Source of the DNA: Terriglobia bacterium
GTDB taxonomy: Bacteria; Acidobacteriota; Terriglobia; Acidiferrales; UBA7541
Assembly (NCBI GenBank): GCA_020073485.1
Contig: JAIQFB010000014.1
Location: forward strand, 51,797-115,796
Reading direction: 5' to 3'
Length of the DNA: 64,000 nucleotides
A program made the position numbers and the translations under genes. Positions 19,994-28,291 of this stretch are shown one piece after another (positions within the stretch are counted from its first letter, which is position 1; each line of letters opens with the position of its first letter). The notes beneath the pieces are model-generated. The model had not been told where the DNA came from, made no database searches, and worked only from the letters and a program-made list of their open reading frames with translations.

Positions 19994-20950
19994 ATGCTGT
20001 CGCGAATCGCGGAATCCCTGTTCTGGCTGGCCCGCTATATCGAGAGAGCGGAGTATACCGCGCGGATCCTCGACGTGAATTTTCACACCGTGCTGGAACA
20101 AACCAAGGACAGGTACCGCCTGCACTGGGACCCGCTGATTGTCATGGCCGGAGAAGAGGAACGCTTCCGGAAATCCTACGGCGAGGCCGACGCGCAGGCT
20201 GTGTTTGAATTCCTGGCGTTTCGACAGGACAACCCCAGCTCCATCGTGCAGTGCATCACCAAAGCCCGGGAGAACGCGCGCACCATTCGCGATTACATTT
20301 CGCGCGAGATGTGGGAGGACATCAACAGCCTCTATTTCACCGTGAATCGCTTCAGTCCCGCGGAGGAAATGGCCGCGGGCCCGCACCGTTTCTGCGACGC
20401 CATCCGCTTCGGCAGCCACCGCTTTCACGGCGTCACCGACGCGACCCTGCCGCACGACGAGGGCTGGGAGTTTCTGCGTATCGGATGGTTCATCGAGCGC
20501 GCGGAGATGACGGCGCGCCTGGTGGACGTGCAATATCACATTTTGTACGACGCCCCCGCGGGAATCAGCGGCGCCGACAACCATCAATGGATGGCCGTGC
20601 TGAAATCGGTGGGCGCCTACGAGGCCTACCACCGGAAATACCATTCCTCGATCGAGCCGGAAAAAGTGGCCGAAATGCTGATCATGCATCCGCTGCATCC
20701 CCGCTCGATTCGCTTCAGCATGACCGAGGTGCAATCCGGATTGCGCGCCATCAGCGGGTCAGAACCCGGTTCTTACGCCAACGAAGCCGAGCGCCTCACC
20801 GGAAAAGTCCTGGAACGGCTGCGCTACGACAAAATCACGGAAATTTTCCAGCTGGGCCTGCATTCCTATCTGAATGAAATGTTGCAGATGTGCGGGTCCA
20901 TAGGCGAAGACATTGCCCGAAGCTACTTCTACTACGCGGTGGTCGCATGA
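19994..20950 (+). CDS. alpha-E domain protein (DUF403)
   Basis: 318 residues, mainly helical. Family signatures are MLSRIAESLFWLARYIERAEYTARILDVN, with a second copy-like segment FLRIGWFIERAEMTARLVDVQYH, and HRKYHSSIEPEKVAEMLIMHPLHPRSI. Catalytic function is unknown. The ATG lies one base after the ATP-grasp stop (TGA G ATG), and the 3' end overlaps the next start by four bases (ATGA), which indicates translational coupling of all three genes. Confidence 0.93.
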   Translation: MLSRIAESLFWLARYIERAEYTARILDVNFHTVLEQTKDRYRLHWDPLIVMAGEEERFRKSYGEADAQAVFEFLAFRQDNPSSIVQCITKARENARTIRDYISREMWEDINSLYFTVNRFSPAEEMAAGPHRFCDAIRFGSHRFHGVTDATLPHDEGWEFLRIGWFIERAEMTARLVDVQYHILYDAPAGISGADNHQWMAVLKSVGAYEAYHRKYHSSIEPEKVAEMLIMHPLHPRSIRFSMTEVQSGLRAISGSEPGSYANEAERLTGKVLERLRYDKITEIFQLGLHSYLNEMLQMCGSIGEDIARSYFYYAVVA

Positions 20951-21921
20951 ACCGATATCATCTGCTGCATGCAACCCAATTTCGATACGACGGCCCGGTT
21001 TCGGAAAGCTATAACGAGGTGCGGTTGCGGCCGATCCACGACGAAACGCAAAGCTGCCTTTCGTTTCGCATTCTCACCGACCCGGTCTCACGCGGCACGT
21101 CGTATCGCGATGCGTTCGGGAACTGGGTTCATCAATTCAATATTCTTCCCGAGCACCGCCACCTGAAGATCGAGGCGGAGTCGGTGGTGCTGGCGCACGA
21201 CGCGCCCGTGCCGCAATTCAACGGTATGAAGCTTTCCGAACTCGAGGACCATCGCGAAGAACTGGAAGAGCAGTTTCTCGACTTCGTGGCGCCCACCGGC
21301 TATGTGCCGCATCTGCCGCAACTCGACGAACTCGGGGAAGCGGCCGCCAAGGCTGGCGACGGAACCGTTGCCGGATTCGTTCACGCCACCTCCCATTTGA
21401 TCCACGAACGATTCCGGTACGTGAAGGGGGCAACGCACGTCAATTCCTCGATCCAGGATTCTCTCTCGCAGGGCGCGGGAGTCTGCCAGGACTTCGCGCA
21501 TATCATGCTCGGCGTGGTCCGCAAACGGGGACTTCCGGCGCGTTACGTCTCCGGCTATCTTGTCCCGCAGAGCGCGGCCTCGCCCGACGCCAAACTGCAG
21601 GAAGTGATCGGCGGATACGCCTCGCACGCCTGGGCGGAGGTTTATTTGCCGGATTCCGGGTGGATCGGCCTGGACCCGACGCTGGGAAAGCCGCCCGGGT
21701 TGCAGCATGTGCGCATCGCCTACGGCCGCGATTATGGGGATGTGGCACCGGTGCGAGGAGTTTACAAAGGGCATGCGGGACAGCGCCTATCGGTTGACGT
21801 TCACGTGCGGCCTGCGCTCGATGACGATGGCCGCGAACAGCTTAGCGAAAACAAAACGCCGCCGCCGGAAGCCCCGGTCATCACCGAACGCGTGCAACAA
21901 CCTGCGCAGCAGCAACAGTGA
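20947..21921 (+). CDS. transglutaminase-like cysteine peptidase-fold protein
   Basis: 324 residues. An N-terminal transglut_N-like segment (HATQFRYDGPVSESYNEVRLRP) precedes a transglutaminase core with a complete triad: Cys in GAGVCQDFAHIM, His in ASHAWAEVYLPD and Asp in WIGLDPTLG. The C-terminus is a Pro/Gln-rich tail. The start is the ATG overlapping the preceding stop. It probably hydrolyses or transfers an amide bond together with the ATP-grasp and alpha-E proteins; the substrate is unknown. Confidence 0.94.
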   Translation: MNRYHLLHATQFRYDGPVSESYNEVRLRPIHDETQSCLSFRILTDPVSRGTSYRDAFGNWVHQFNILPEHRHLKIEAESVVLAHDAPVPQFNGMKLSELEDHREELEEQFLDFVAPTGYVPHLPQLDELGEAAAKAGDGTVAGFVHATSHLIHERFRYVKGATHVNSSIQDSLSQGAGVCQDFAHIMLGVVRKRGLPARYVSGYLVPQSAASPDAKLQEVIGGYASHAWAEVYLPDSGWIGLDPTLGKPPGLQHVRIAYGRDYGDVAPVRGVYKGHAGQRLSVDVHVRPALDDDGREQLSENKTPPPEAPVITERVQQPAQQQQ

Positions 21922-21933
21922 ACAAGGTTCACC

Positions 21934-21951
21934 GGTGCGGATGTTCGCACC
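21934..21951. terminator. weak hairpin between convergent genes
   Basis: Arms GGTGCG and CGCACC with loop GATGTT lie 13 bases after the transglutaminase-like stop and before the convergent HTH gene. There is no T run, so termination is only a possibility. Confidence 0.3.
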
Positions 21952-22023
21952 CGCAACCCGCCTGGATTTCAGTTATCAATCAAAAAGGAGAGAACAGGAG
22001 AGAAATCGGCTTCCCGCGCAAAC

Positions 22024-22296
22024 TCAGGCCTTGCTTTTCTTCCTGGCTCGAGAACGAGTCGCTTTGCCGGCGCTTCTGTCGGAGCCGTCAGAACTCCTGC
22101 TGACCAACCGCATGATGCGTTTCAGTTCGCGTTCCAGCGAGGCTTCGATCTCGTCGGACTGGCGCTCGCCGCGAGCCACACGGCTCACGTAAGAAGGATC
22201 AACCTTGAGTTGGCGAGCGACTCGCCCGTATAGGCCTCGGATCAGCGAAGCCAGATTCGTCGGCGGCGCGCTCCGGTTGGTTTTTTCACGGGCCAT
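22024..22296 (-). CDS. small helix-turn-helix protein
   Basis: 90 residues. A Cro/XRE-like HTH segment (LIRGLYGRVARQLKVDPSYVSRVARGERQ) is followed by a charged helix and a Lys/Arg/Ser-rich tail (SRARKKSKA). AAGGAG sits 5 bases before the ATG. A DNA-binding role is inferred; the target is unknown. It is transcribed toward the transglutaminase-like gene and is not obviously in an operon. Confidence 0.75.
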   Translation of the reverse strand: MAREKTNRSAPPTNLASLIRGLYGRVARQLKVDPSYVSRVARGERQSDEIEASLERELKRIMRLVSRSSDGSDRSAGKATRSRARKKSKA

Positions 22297-22439
22297 AAAT
22301 CTCCTTGCTGATCGGAAGAGGTAGAATGGTCAGACCACCCTCTCTTAACAGCGATGTTATCCCACTAAAGTTAGGATTACAACGAATAGAAAATGCTTTC
22401 GGCACATCCCACCCAAAGGGCATGCCCCGCAATGTCAAT

Positions 22440-23420
22440 TTACCCATTTTCTCTGGTAATTAAAAGCAATTTCCCTGTGGTCCGCCTTCCTTCCAAGTCC
22501 CGGTGGGCTTGCTGCGCCTCCCGCAGGGGATAGACGTGCCCAATGCGAAGTTTCAATTGGCCCGCGCCAATCATGTTCAAAACGGCGGCGGCGCGCTGCT
22601 GCAGCTCCTCGTGGCTGGAAATATGATGCCCCAGCGTCGGGCGGGTCACAAACAATGAGCCTTTCTGGGCCAGTTTTCCCAGATCGAACGGCGGAACCGG
22701 ACCGCTGGATGCGCCAAACAGAACGAGGTAGCCGCGCGGCCGCAGTACGTTCAAGTCCTTGTCAAAGGTAGTTTGTCCGACGCCGTCATAGATGACGTGA
22801 ACTCCCTTGCCATCGGTGAGCCGCTTGGTTTCCGCCTCAAAGTCCTGCTGCGTGTAGAGAATCACATCATCCGCGCCCGCTTCGCGGGCCAGCTTGGCTT
22901 TATCCTCGGTCCCTACGGTGGCGATGACGCGCGCGCCGATCCGTTTTGCCATCTGCACCAGGAGCAGCCCCACGCCGCCTGCGGCGGCATGGATCAGGGC
23001 TGTCTCGCCCTTCTTCAATGGATAGGTGTCATTGACCAGATAGTGTGCGGTCATTCCCTGGAGCATCGCGGCGGCGGCCTGTTGATCGGTGATCCCGGCC
23101 GGCACGCGCACGAGCCGGTCCGCGGGCACCGCGGCATATTCCGCGTACGCGCCGATGATTCCCGTATAGGCAACGCGGTCGCCGGGCTTGAAATCTTTCA
23201 CTTCGCTGCCGACTGCGCTCACCGTGCCGCTGGCTTCCTGCCCGGAGATAAACGGAAACGCAATGGGATAACGCCCTTCGCGAAAATAGACATCGATGAA
23301 GTTGATGCCCGCGGCGGAAATCTTCACCAGCGCCTCATTGGGCTTGGGCTGGGGAGTGGGAAGTTCCATGTAGCTGAGAACTTCCGGTCCGCCTTTTTGC
23401 AAAATTTGAATGGCTTTCAT
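22440..23420 (-). CDS. zinc-independent NAD(P)H:quinone oxidoreductase (MDR superfamily)
   Basis: 326 residues of the quinone oxidoreductase branch of medium-chain dehydrogenases. The GroES-like half (ISAAGINFIDVYFREGRYP, FISGQEASGTV) is followed by a Rossmann half with the nucleotide loop HAAAGGVGLLLVQMAK and the QOR-type YDGVGQTTFDKDL. No zinc-binding Cys cluster is present. The start MKAIQILQKGG is preferred because GGGGGAG lies 6 bases upstream; longer in-frame extensions to 23591 run into non-coding sequence. Confidence 0.94.
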   Translation of the reverse strand: MKAIQILQKGGPEVLSYMELPTPQPKPNEALVKISAAGINFIDVYFREGRYPIAFPFISGQEASGTVSAVGSEVKDFKPGDRVAYTGIIGAYAEYAAVPADRLVRVPAGITDQQAAAAMLQGMTAHYLVNDTYPLKKGETALIHAAAGGVGLLLVQMAKRIGARVIATVGTEDKAKLAREAGADDVILYTQQDFEAETKRLTDGKGVHVIYDGVGQTTFDKDLNVLRPRGYLVLFGASSGPVPPFDLGKLAQKGSLFVTRPTLGHHISSHEELQQRAAAVLNMIGAGQLKLRIGHVYPLREAQQAHRDLEGRRTTGKLLLITRENG

Positions 23421-23508
23421 TATGGCTCCCCCTGGAGTCGAAGTCCCTGCATCTCTAGTCATTTTGAGCGCGGCTAGTATATGCCATTTGCCACGGACGG
23501 GGAGTAGA

Positions 23509-23817
23509 AACCTGAACAGGCCCCGCAACCTGTTCCGCGACTCGGGCTTCCGGTCCGTGGATTTCTCCGCGTTCAAGAACTTCACGTTCAAGGAACGCTA
23601 CAGAGAGCAGTTCCGCGTCAAGGCCTTTAACTTCTTCAACCGCCAAACCTTCGCCAATCCGTACGACGCATCGAACGGATATCTTGGCGGAGTCGATCCA
23701 CCCACGCCCGGATACTTCGGTTGCTCGGCCGCCACGCCGGATATCGCCGCCGGCAATCCGCTCATTGGGTCGGGCGCCAACCGGGATATGCAGCTCGGTT
23801 TGAAACTCACCTTCTAA
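23509..23817 (+). pseudogene. C-terminal remnant of an Oar-like TonB-dependent receptor
   Basis: About 102 codons read as the extreme C-terminus of the acidobacterial receptor family: FRSVDFSAFKNFTFKERY, QFRVKAFNFFNRQTFANP, YDASNGYLGGVDPPTPG, GANRDMQLGLKLTF, with the terminal Phe and stop. No signal peptide, plug or upstream barrel is present; the preceding sequence is the promoter side of the quinone oxidoreductase gene. It is therefore a truncated relic with no start of its own. A perfect 14-bp hairpin follows 11 bases after the stop. Confidence 0.85.
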
Positions 23818-23828
23818 CGAATCAGGTT

Positions 23829-23864
23829 GGCCGGTGCGAGGGGAATTCATCCCTCGCACCGGCC
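23829..23864. terminator. hairpin after the receptor remnant
   Basis: Perfect 14-bp arms GGCCGGTGCGAGGG and CCCTCGCACCGGCC with loop GAATTCAT, between the remnant's stop and the convergent SDR gene. No T run follows. It is probably the original terminator of the lost receptor gene. Confidence 0.6.
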
Positions 23865-23931
23865 AGCATGCCTGTTCGGCGTCATCCTCGAAAACAATTC
23901 GTCTTTTTCCGTTTTGAATATTACGTGATTC

Positions 23932-24852
23932 CTACCGGTAATGTTTCTTGAGTTCCGAAGTGTAGGTATTTCCTAAAATTGCCGCATTGTTTGCCAGCCA
24001 ATCCGTGAATTGCGTGCGCCCGCTGGCCCGATCTTTCGATACAAGCAGATCCGCCATCAAACCTTCAATTTCCTCGCGCGTCAGAATTACGTCGCCGACG
24101 ATGGGGCCAAGGAGTTGAAGCGTCCGATGGGCAACGCCTGGATTTACGTGAACGAACTTCGGCCTTGCACCTACCGCTGCGGCGATCTTGCGTGTCAGGT
24201 CCTCGAACTCGAATACTTCCGGGCCCACGGCATCGATTACCAGGTTCCCTCCTTCCCCGCCGGCGTTTTCGGCAAGTTCAGCAACATCCTCGACGAAAAT
24301 AGGCTGGATCGAATATGCGCCCGACCCGGGAATCGCAAATACCGGAAAACGGCGCGCGAACCAGGCGATGTTGTTGATGAGGATGTCTTCCGGGCCGAAG
24401 ATAACCGTGGGGCGCAGGATTGCGTACGAGAGCCCCGAGTCGACGATCGCTTTCTCCACCTGTGCTTTGCCCGAATAGTACGGAAGGTGCGAGTCCAGCG
24501 ACGGATTCGCAATGCTGAGGTGCACGATCCTGCGAACTCCCGCTTCCCGAGCCGCCTGAATCAGGATTCGCGAATTCTCTACCGCCGTGGCAAATGTTGC
24601 AGCGCCGTGGTTGAACCGAACCCAATAGGAGTTGTATAGGACCGAGGCGCCGCGCAACGATCGGATCAATTCCGCCGGATCATGAAAATTCAGCGGTGCA
24701 ATTTCGACTTGATCGCCGAACTCGTGCGCGCGATCCGGATGGCCGGTAATTGTCCTTACTCTTTTGCTGGCGTTCAGGAGACGCCGCGTCAGATACTTTC
24801 CGGTGTAGCTGAACGCTCCGGTGACGACTTGGAAATCCCGTCTATCGTTCAT
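23932..24852 (-). CDS. NAD(P)-binding atypical SDR (NmrA/NDUFA9-like epimerase family)
   Basis: 306 residues. The Rossmann nucleotide motif is VVTGAFSYTGKYLTRRLL, a variant of TGxxGxxG. Further marks are HLSIANPSLDS, YYSGKAQVEKAIVDSGLSYAILRPTVIFGPEDIL (active-site Tyr/Lys-like YxxxK) and FVEDVAELA. The start MNDRRDFQVV overlaps the upstream DCC-protein gene by four bases (ATGA), so the pair is coupled. The substrate is unknown. Confidence 0.9.
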   Translation of the reverse strand: MNDRRDFQVVTGAFSYTGKYLTRRLLNASKRVRTITGHPDRAHEFGDQVEIAPLNFHDPAELIRSLRGASVLYNSYWVRFNHGAATFATAVENSRILIQAAREAGVRRIVHLSIANPSLDSHLPYYSGKAQVEKAIVDSGLSYAILRPTVIFGPEDILINNIAWFARRFPVFAIPGSGAYSIQPIFVEDVAELAENAGGEGGNLVIDAVGPEVFEFEDLTRKIAAAVGARPKFVHVNPGVAHRTLQLLGPIVGDVILTREEIEGLMADLLVSKDRASGRTQFTDWLANNAAILGNTYTSELKKHYR

Positions 24853-25235
24853 AAAGTGTAACCACCTTTCTGGGAGATGGAACACGTTCCGGAGGCGCAC
24901 CTGCGATGATCAGCAAACCAGCGATATCCGGCGTCCAGGATGCGCGAGGCGCCGGGCAGCCGGGCAGCCGCATGGAACGGCCAGGCCCACCAGATTTGGC
25001 GCGCAAGGTAGATAATCGCTGAAGCGCCGCCGAACACATTACCGTCCGCGGTGGCGACGCGCATTTCGCGCAGCAACTCCGCGGGCGGCAGGCCCAGCAA
25101 GGCCGCGGCGCGCGGGTCCTGCAGGGCAGCCAGGCCGAAGCCGCACTTGGCGAGTGTGTTTCGGAAACGCCGCGCCAGCCGCGTGCAGACGGAGCAGTCG
25201 CGGTCGAAGAAAACCAGGCCGCGGGAGGCGCGCAT
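24849..25235 (-). CDS. DCC-family thiol-disulfide oxidoreductase (DUF393)
   Basis: About 128 residues with a thioredoxin-like redox motif in FFDRDCSVCTRLARRF (DxxCxxC). LAALQDPRAAALLGLP and VFGGASAIIYLARQIWW follow, as in the family. The start MRASRGLVFF is chosen because the domain begins a few residues later; an upstream in-frame ATG at 25274 is possible but has no ribosome site and would place an inverted repeat in the coding region. Overlaps the SDR start by four bases. Lies downstream of the GbsR-like regulator gene, separated by a terminator. Confidence 0.88.
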   Translation of the reverse strand: MRASRGLVFFDRDCSVCTRLARRFRNTLAKCGFGLAALQDPRAAALLGLPPAELLREMRVATADGNVFGGASAIIYLARQIWWAWPFHAAARLPGASRILDAGYRWFADHRRCASGTCSISQKGGYTL

Positions 25236-25251
25236 TCCCTTCGTATCAGTT

Positions 25252-25271
25252 ATTTCTGTAATAAGAGAAAT
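25252..25271. promoter_or_regulatory. inverted repeat upstream of the DCC-SDR unit, possible operator
   Basis: Arms ATTTCT and AGAAAT separated by eight bases (GTAATAAG) lie 17 bases before the proposed DCC start. MarR/GbsR-type regulators bind palindromes of this size, and the regulator gene is adjacent, so this is a candidate operator. Inference only. Confidence 0.4.
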
Positions 25272-25282
25272 CATGAGCCATC

Positions 25283-25306
25283 AAAAAAGGCGGCTCGCCG
25301 CCTTTT
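25283..25306 (-). terminator. intrinsic terminator after the GbsR-like gene
   Basis: On the minus strand, AAAAGGCGG, loop CGAG, then CCGCCTTTTTT: a GC stem flanked by A and T runs, the classical intrinsic terminator form. It ends the regulator transcript before the DCC-SDR unit. Confidence 0.8.
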
Positions 25307-25316
25307 CTCCCTTCCG

Positions 25317-25377
25317 TCGGGCTCCACGTCCCGACCATGTCGGGTCGTTCAGCGTAAAAATAGAACCCGCACCCGCC
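25317..25377. repeat. hairpin repeat family 1, long form (copy 1)
   Basis: Left arm TCGGGCTC, then CACG, an inner hairpin (CCCGAC-CAT-GTCGGG), the block TTCAGCGTAAAAATA, right arm GAACCCGC and tail ACCCG. It directly abuts the stop codon (25378-25380) of the GbsR-like gene. The block TTCAGCGTAAAA and the tail match the long copies at 59871 and 60371. Confidence 0.85.
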
Positions 25378-25917
25378 TCACCCGCGCAATAGTTTGCGAA
25401 TCCCGCCCCGCAGCTTCGCCATCCCCTTCATCGCACCGGGCGAGAGATTCCTGAATTCCTCGAACAGCCCGCTCATCAAGACGATGAATTCGAGCATTTC
25501 CTCCATGCGGTCCCGCGCATAGGTATCTCCCGAGCCCGATTTCCTGGCCTCGGCCACGCATTCGCGAACTACGGCCACCGTCGGGTCGAATTCGCGCCGC
25601 TTGCGCTCTTCCACAATCACGCGGAACATCTCCCACAGGTCTTTCATGGACTCAAAATGCTGCCGGCGGTCGCCGAACACGGAAACCCCGCGCACAATGC
25701 GCCAGCCCTGCAATTCGCGCAGGCTTGTGCTGACGTTGGAGCGCGCCACCGAGAGTGTCGCGGCAATTTCTTCCGCCGACATGGGCCGGTCGGAGAGGAA
25801 CAGCAGGGCGTGGATCTGCGCGACGGTGCGGTTGATGCCCCAGCGGGTGCCCATTTCGCCCCAGTGGAGGATGAATTTTTGCACGGCGGGAGAGAGCGCG
25901 TTGTGATTGTCAGTCAT
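25378..25917 (-). CDS. GbsR/MarR-family transcriptional regulator
   Basis: 179 residues. Winged-helix DNA-binding domain of the GbsR subgroup: MGTRWGINRTVAQIHALLFL, MSAEEIAATLSVARSNVSTSLRELQGW and the wing VSVFGDRRQHFE, then a helical C-terminal dimerisation part. A strong sigma-70 promoter and a 10-bp palindrome precede it with almost no leader, suggesting autoregulation. It probably also controls the adjacent DCC-SDR genes. Confidence 0.92.
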   Translation of the reverse strand: MTDNHNALSPAVQKFILHWGEMGTRWGINRTVAQIHALLFLSDRPMSAEEIAATLSVARSNVSTSLRELQGWRIVRGVSVFGDRRQHFESMKDLWEMFRVIVEERKRREFDPTVAVVRECVAEARKSGSGDTYARDRMEEMLEFIVLMSGLFEEFRNLSPGAMKGMAKLRGGIRKLLRG

Positions 25918-25920
25918 TTC

Positions 25921-25930
25921 TGTCTGTACA
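25921..25930. promoter_or_regulatory. 10-bp palindrome at the GbsR-like promoter
   Basis: Perfect palindrome TCTGTACAGA touching the -10 box and covering the expected transcription start. This is a typical autorepression position for a MarR/GbsR regulator; the assignment is inferred. Confidence 0.5.
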
Positions 25931-25958
25931 GAATATACAGTATCCCGGAATACCTGTC
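25930..25958 (-). promoter_or_regulatory. sigma-70 promoter of the GbsR-like gene
   Basis: On the minus strand, -35 TTGACA and -10 TATATT are separated by exactly 17 bases. The predicted start lies about 6 bases before the ATG, so the transcript would be nearly leaderless. Confidence 0.8.
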
Positions 25959-25991
25959 AAGGTGAGACTTTCCATGAACGATGAGAAGGGT

Positions 25992-26012
25992 CCCCCGCCA
26001 CCGGGACGGGGG
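25992..26012 (-). terminator. GC hairpin after the APC permease gene
   Basis: Arms CCCCCG and CGGGGG with a nine-base loop, 18 bases past the permease stop on the minus strand. There is no T run, so it is a weak or factor-dependent terminator candidate. Confidence 0.4.
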
Positions 26013-26029
26013 TTCCTGTAAGAGACGCG

Positions 26030-28291
26030 TTACGGATTGGCCGCGCGGCGCTCGCGAATTTCGGAAAGGTGTTTCCGCAGGGTCTGGATGATCTCCTGTC
26101 TTCGCCCGTCGTGGATATCCGCGTTCAGTTCCTCGAGCGCGATGTGCACGACGTCGTGGTGATGGAGTTCTTCCGGCGCCACCTCACAGCTGAGGTCGAG
26201 CCAGATGCCGTGGAGCAGGTCGATTTCCTTGGACGTCAGCCGCGGCGCGTGCGGGCCCAGATAAAAAATGTGTTCCTGCCCGGTTGGCGAATGAATTTCC
26301 AGCGTCAATTGGGGCCTGGGTTCCGGCAACGCTTCCCAGGCCAGGCCGGCAATGCGCGCTTCATCCGCAATCGCCCTCCAGGACGAAGTGCCCAGCGCAA
26401 TGGTGGTGGATTGCAGGCTCTGCGCCGCGCGCAGGATGCCATCCCATTTTTCCGCCGCCGGCGCGACGGCAAGATGGATGGACTTTCCTCTTTTTTCCGC
26501 GAGCGACAGCGCGCGCGTGAACAAATCCTGCTCGTTGACCGTAAACAGGTCCTCGGGCGACATCTCGTTTTCGCCGGAACCCGCGCGACCAATCACGCGC
26601 AGGTGAATCACCACCACGTCCTGACGGCGCGGATCGCAGCGTTCCAGGACCGAGGCCAGGTTATACAGTGCATTGGCATTGCGCACCATCACCAGAGTAT
26701 TTCCGGGACGCACGCCCAACGCTTCCGGAGTCAAATCCCCTCCGGGCTCGAGATTAAACTGATCCAATTCGGAGTGGTCGGTTCCGTGCCTGCGCGTAAC
26801 TTTTTCGGAAATCTCGAACACCGTAAAAAAGATGATCGTGAAACCGAGGCCGGCCAGCGTGGCCACCTGCTTAGTGAATAGGTTTATAATACTAAGAGAA
26901 AATAATGTCAGCGTAATAAAGCCGAGTCCCACGGGGATTTCCGTCTTGCCAATGTGAAAATTCAGCGGCACGCGAAATTCGCGCTTCCCCGGCTGCTTGT
27001 ATCGCAGCACCAGGACGGCAAGCCCCTTCATCGAGAAACTCCACATCACGCCAAACGCGTAAGCCTCGCCCAATACGAAAATATCCCCGCGGCTCAGAAT
27101 GATCGTCAGCAGTTGCAATCCCACAACGAGATTCAGCATGCGTGAAGAGGTCCCAAACCGCGGATGCGGATGGCGGAACCAGTGCGGCAGAATGCCATCT
27201 TCCGATACACGGTTGAGCACTCCGTTGGATCCCACGATCGCCGTATTCACCGCTCCGGCAAGCATCAGGACGCCGACCAACACGACAAAACCCTGAAAGA
27301 ACAGCCGCAGGTTGTAGGGGCCCGCAAAACTCATCGCCAGGCCGCTGATTAGGTTACCGAAGTATTGCTGGCGAACGGCGTCCGGAATAATCATGACCGC
27401 GAAAAAGGAAACACCGGCGGTGAACACCAGGCTGTAGGTAAAGATGACGAGGCCGGCCTTTTCCAGGTTGGGCAGTTTGGGATATTCCACTTCGCGGTAG
27501 ACCTGCGCCAGGGTTTCTTCACCGCTCATGGCCAGCACCGAGTGCCCCAGCCCGATCAGAATTCCGATCAAGGCGAATGTGTAAGGCAATCTGCTGAACC
27601 GCAGCCAGCCAAGGGCTTCCGGGGCGAACGTCAAGTTTGCGGACGTGGGCAATGGCGGCATGTGCGCGCCGCGCATAGAGATCGTGACCAGGCACCACAC
27701 AATCATCACCACCACCATGGCCGTGGTGACGTACATGATCCGGAGCGCTTTTCCGCTCGATTCCGGGATTCCCTTGATGTTTTCCCACCAGAAATAAACC
27801 GTGATGACGATGGCGACAATCGCCGAGGTAGCATTGATGGGCAAAACGAGATTCCAGTGCATGCGCGCAAACAGGTCGTTCAGGAAACCGGTCAGGTACT
27901 GGCCTGCGGAAACCCCGCTGATCGGCCCAGTGAGAATGTAATCGAACATCAGCGCCGAGACCGAAAATTTGGCCAGCGTGCTGCCCATGGCTTCCTTCAC
28001 CACGCGGTACACGCCGCCGCGCACAAACATGCTGCAGCTTTCGATGTACATGGACCGCACGGCATAGGAAAACAGCATGATGGCCAGAATGAACCATGGC
28101 GCGGCCTTCCCGATGGCCTGCTCGGCGATCGCTCCGGCATAAAACGCCGAGGAGCCCAAATCGTTCAAGACAATCGCCGCCGCCCGCCAAAACGATATGA
28201 AGGACAGCATGGCGGTTGTGGCGAGAAGTACCCTTGGCAGGGCAGACTTCTGTCCCGGAATCGATGTCTTAGGGATGCTATTTGTGGACAT
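26030..28291 (-). CDS. APC-superfamily amino acid permease with C-terminal cytosolic domain
   Basis: About 753 residues. Twelve or more membrane helices begin after PRVLLATTAMLSFISFWRAA. Landmarks are YAVRSMYIESCSMFVRGGVYRVVKEAMG, LIGLGHSVLAMSGEETLAQVYREVEYP (family motif around the substrate site) and GSNGVLNRVSEDGILP. From about residue 520 a soluble C-terminal part (LVMVRNANALYNLASVLERC, VVVIHLRVIG, IALGTSSWRAIADEARI) resembles universal-stress-protein folds. The start MSTNSIPKTS has no clear ribosome site. The substrate is unknown. Confidence 0.92.
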   Translation of the reverse strand: MSTNSIPKTSIPGQKSALPRVLLATTAMLSFISFWRAAAIVLNDLGSSAFYAGAIAEQAIGKAAPWFILAIMLFSYAVRSMYIESCSMFVRGGVYRVVKEAMGSTLAKFSVSALMFDYILTGPISGVSAGQYLTGFLNDLFARMHWNLVLPINATSAIVAIVITVYFWWENIKGIPESSGKALRIMYVTTAMVVVMIVWCLVTISMRGAHMPPLPTSANLTFAPEALGWLRFSRLPYTFALIGILIGLGHSVLAMSGEETLAQVYREVEYPKLPNLEKAGLVIFTYSLVFTAGVSFFAVMIIPDAVRQQYFGNLISGLAMSFAGPYNLRLFFQGFVVLVGVLMLAGAVNTAIVGSNGVLNRVSEDGILPHWFRHPHPRFGTSSRMLNLVVGLQLLTIILSRGDIFVLGEAYAFGVMWSFSMKGLAVLVLRYKQPGKREFRVPLNFHIGKTEIPVGLGFITLTLFSLSIINLFTKQVATLAGLGFTIIFFTVFEISEKVTRRHGTDHSELDQFNLEPGGDLTPEALGVRPGNTLVMVRNANALYNLASVLERCDPRRQDVVVIHLRVIGRAGSGENEMSPEDLFTVNEQDLFTRALSLAEKRGKSIHLAVAPAAEKWDGILRAAQSLQSTTIALGTSSWRAIADEARIAGLAWEALPEPRPQLTLEIHSPTGQEHIFYLGPHAPRLTSKEIDLLHGIWLDLSCEVAPEELHHHDVVHIALEELNADIHDGRRQEIIQTLRKHLSEIRERRAANP

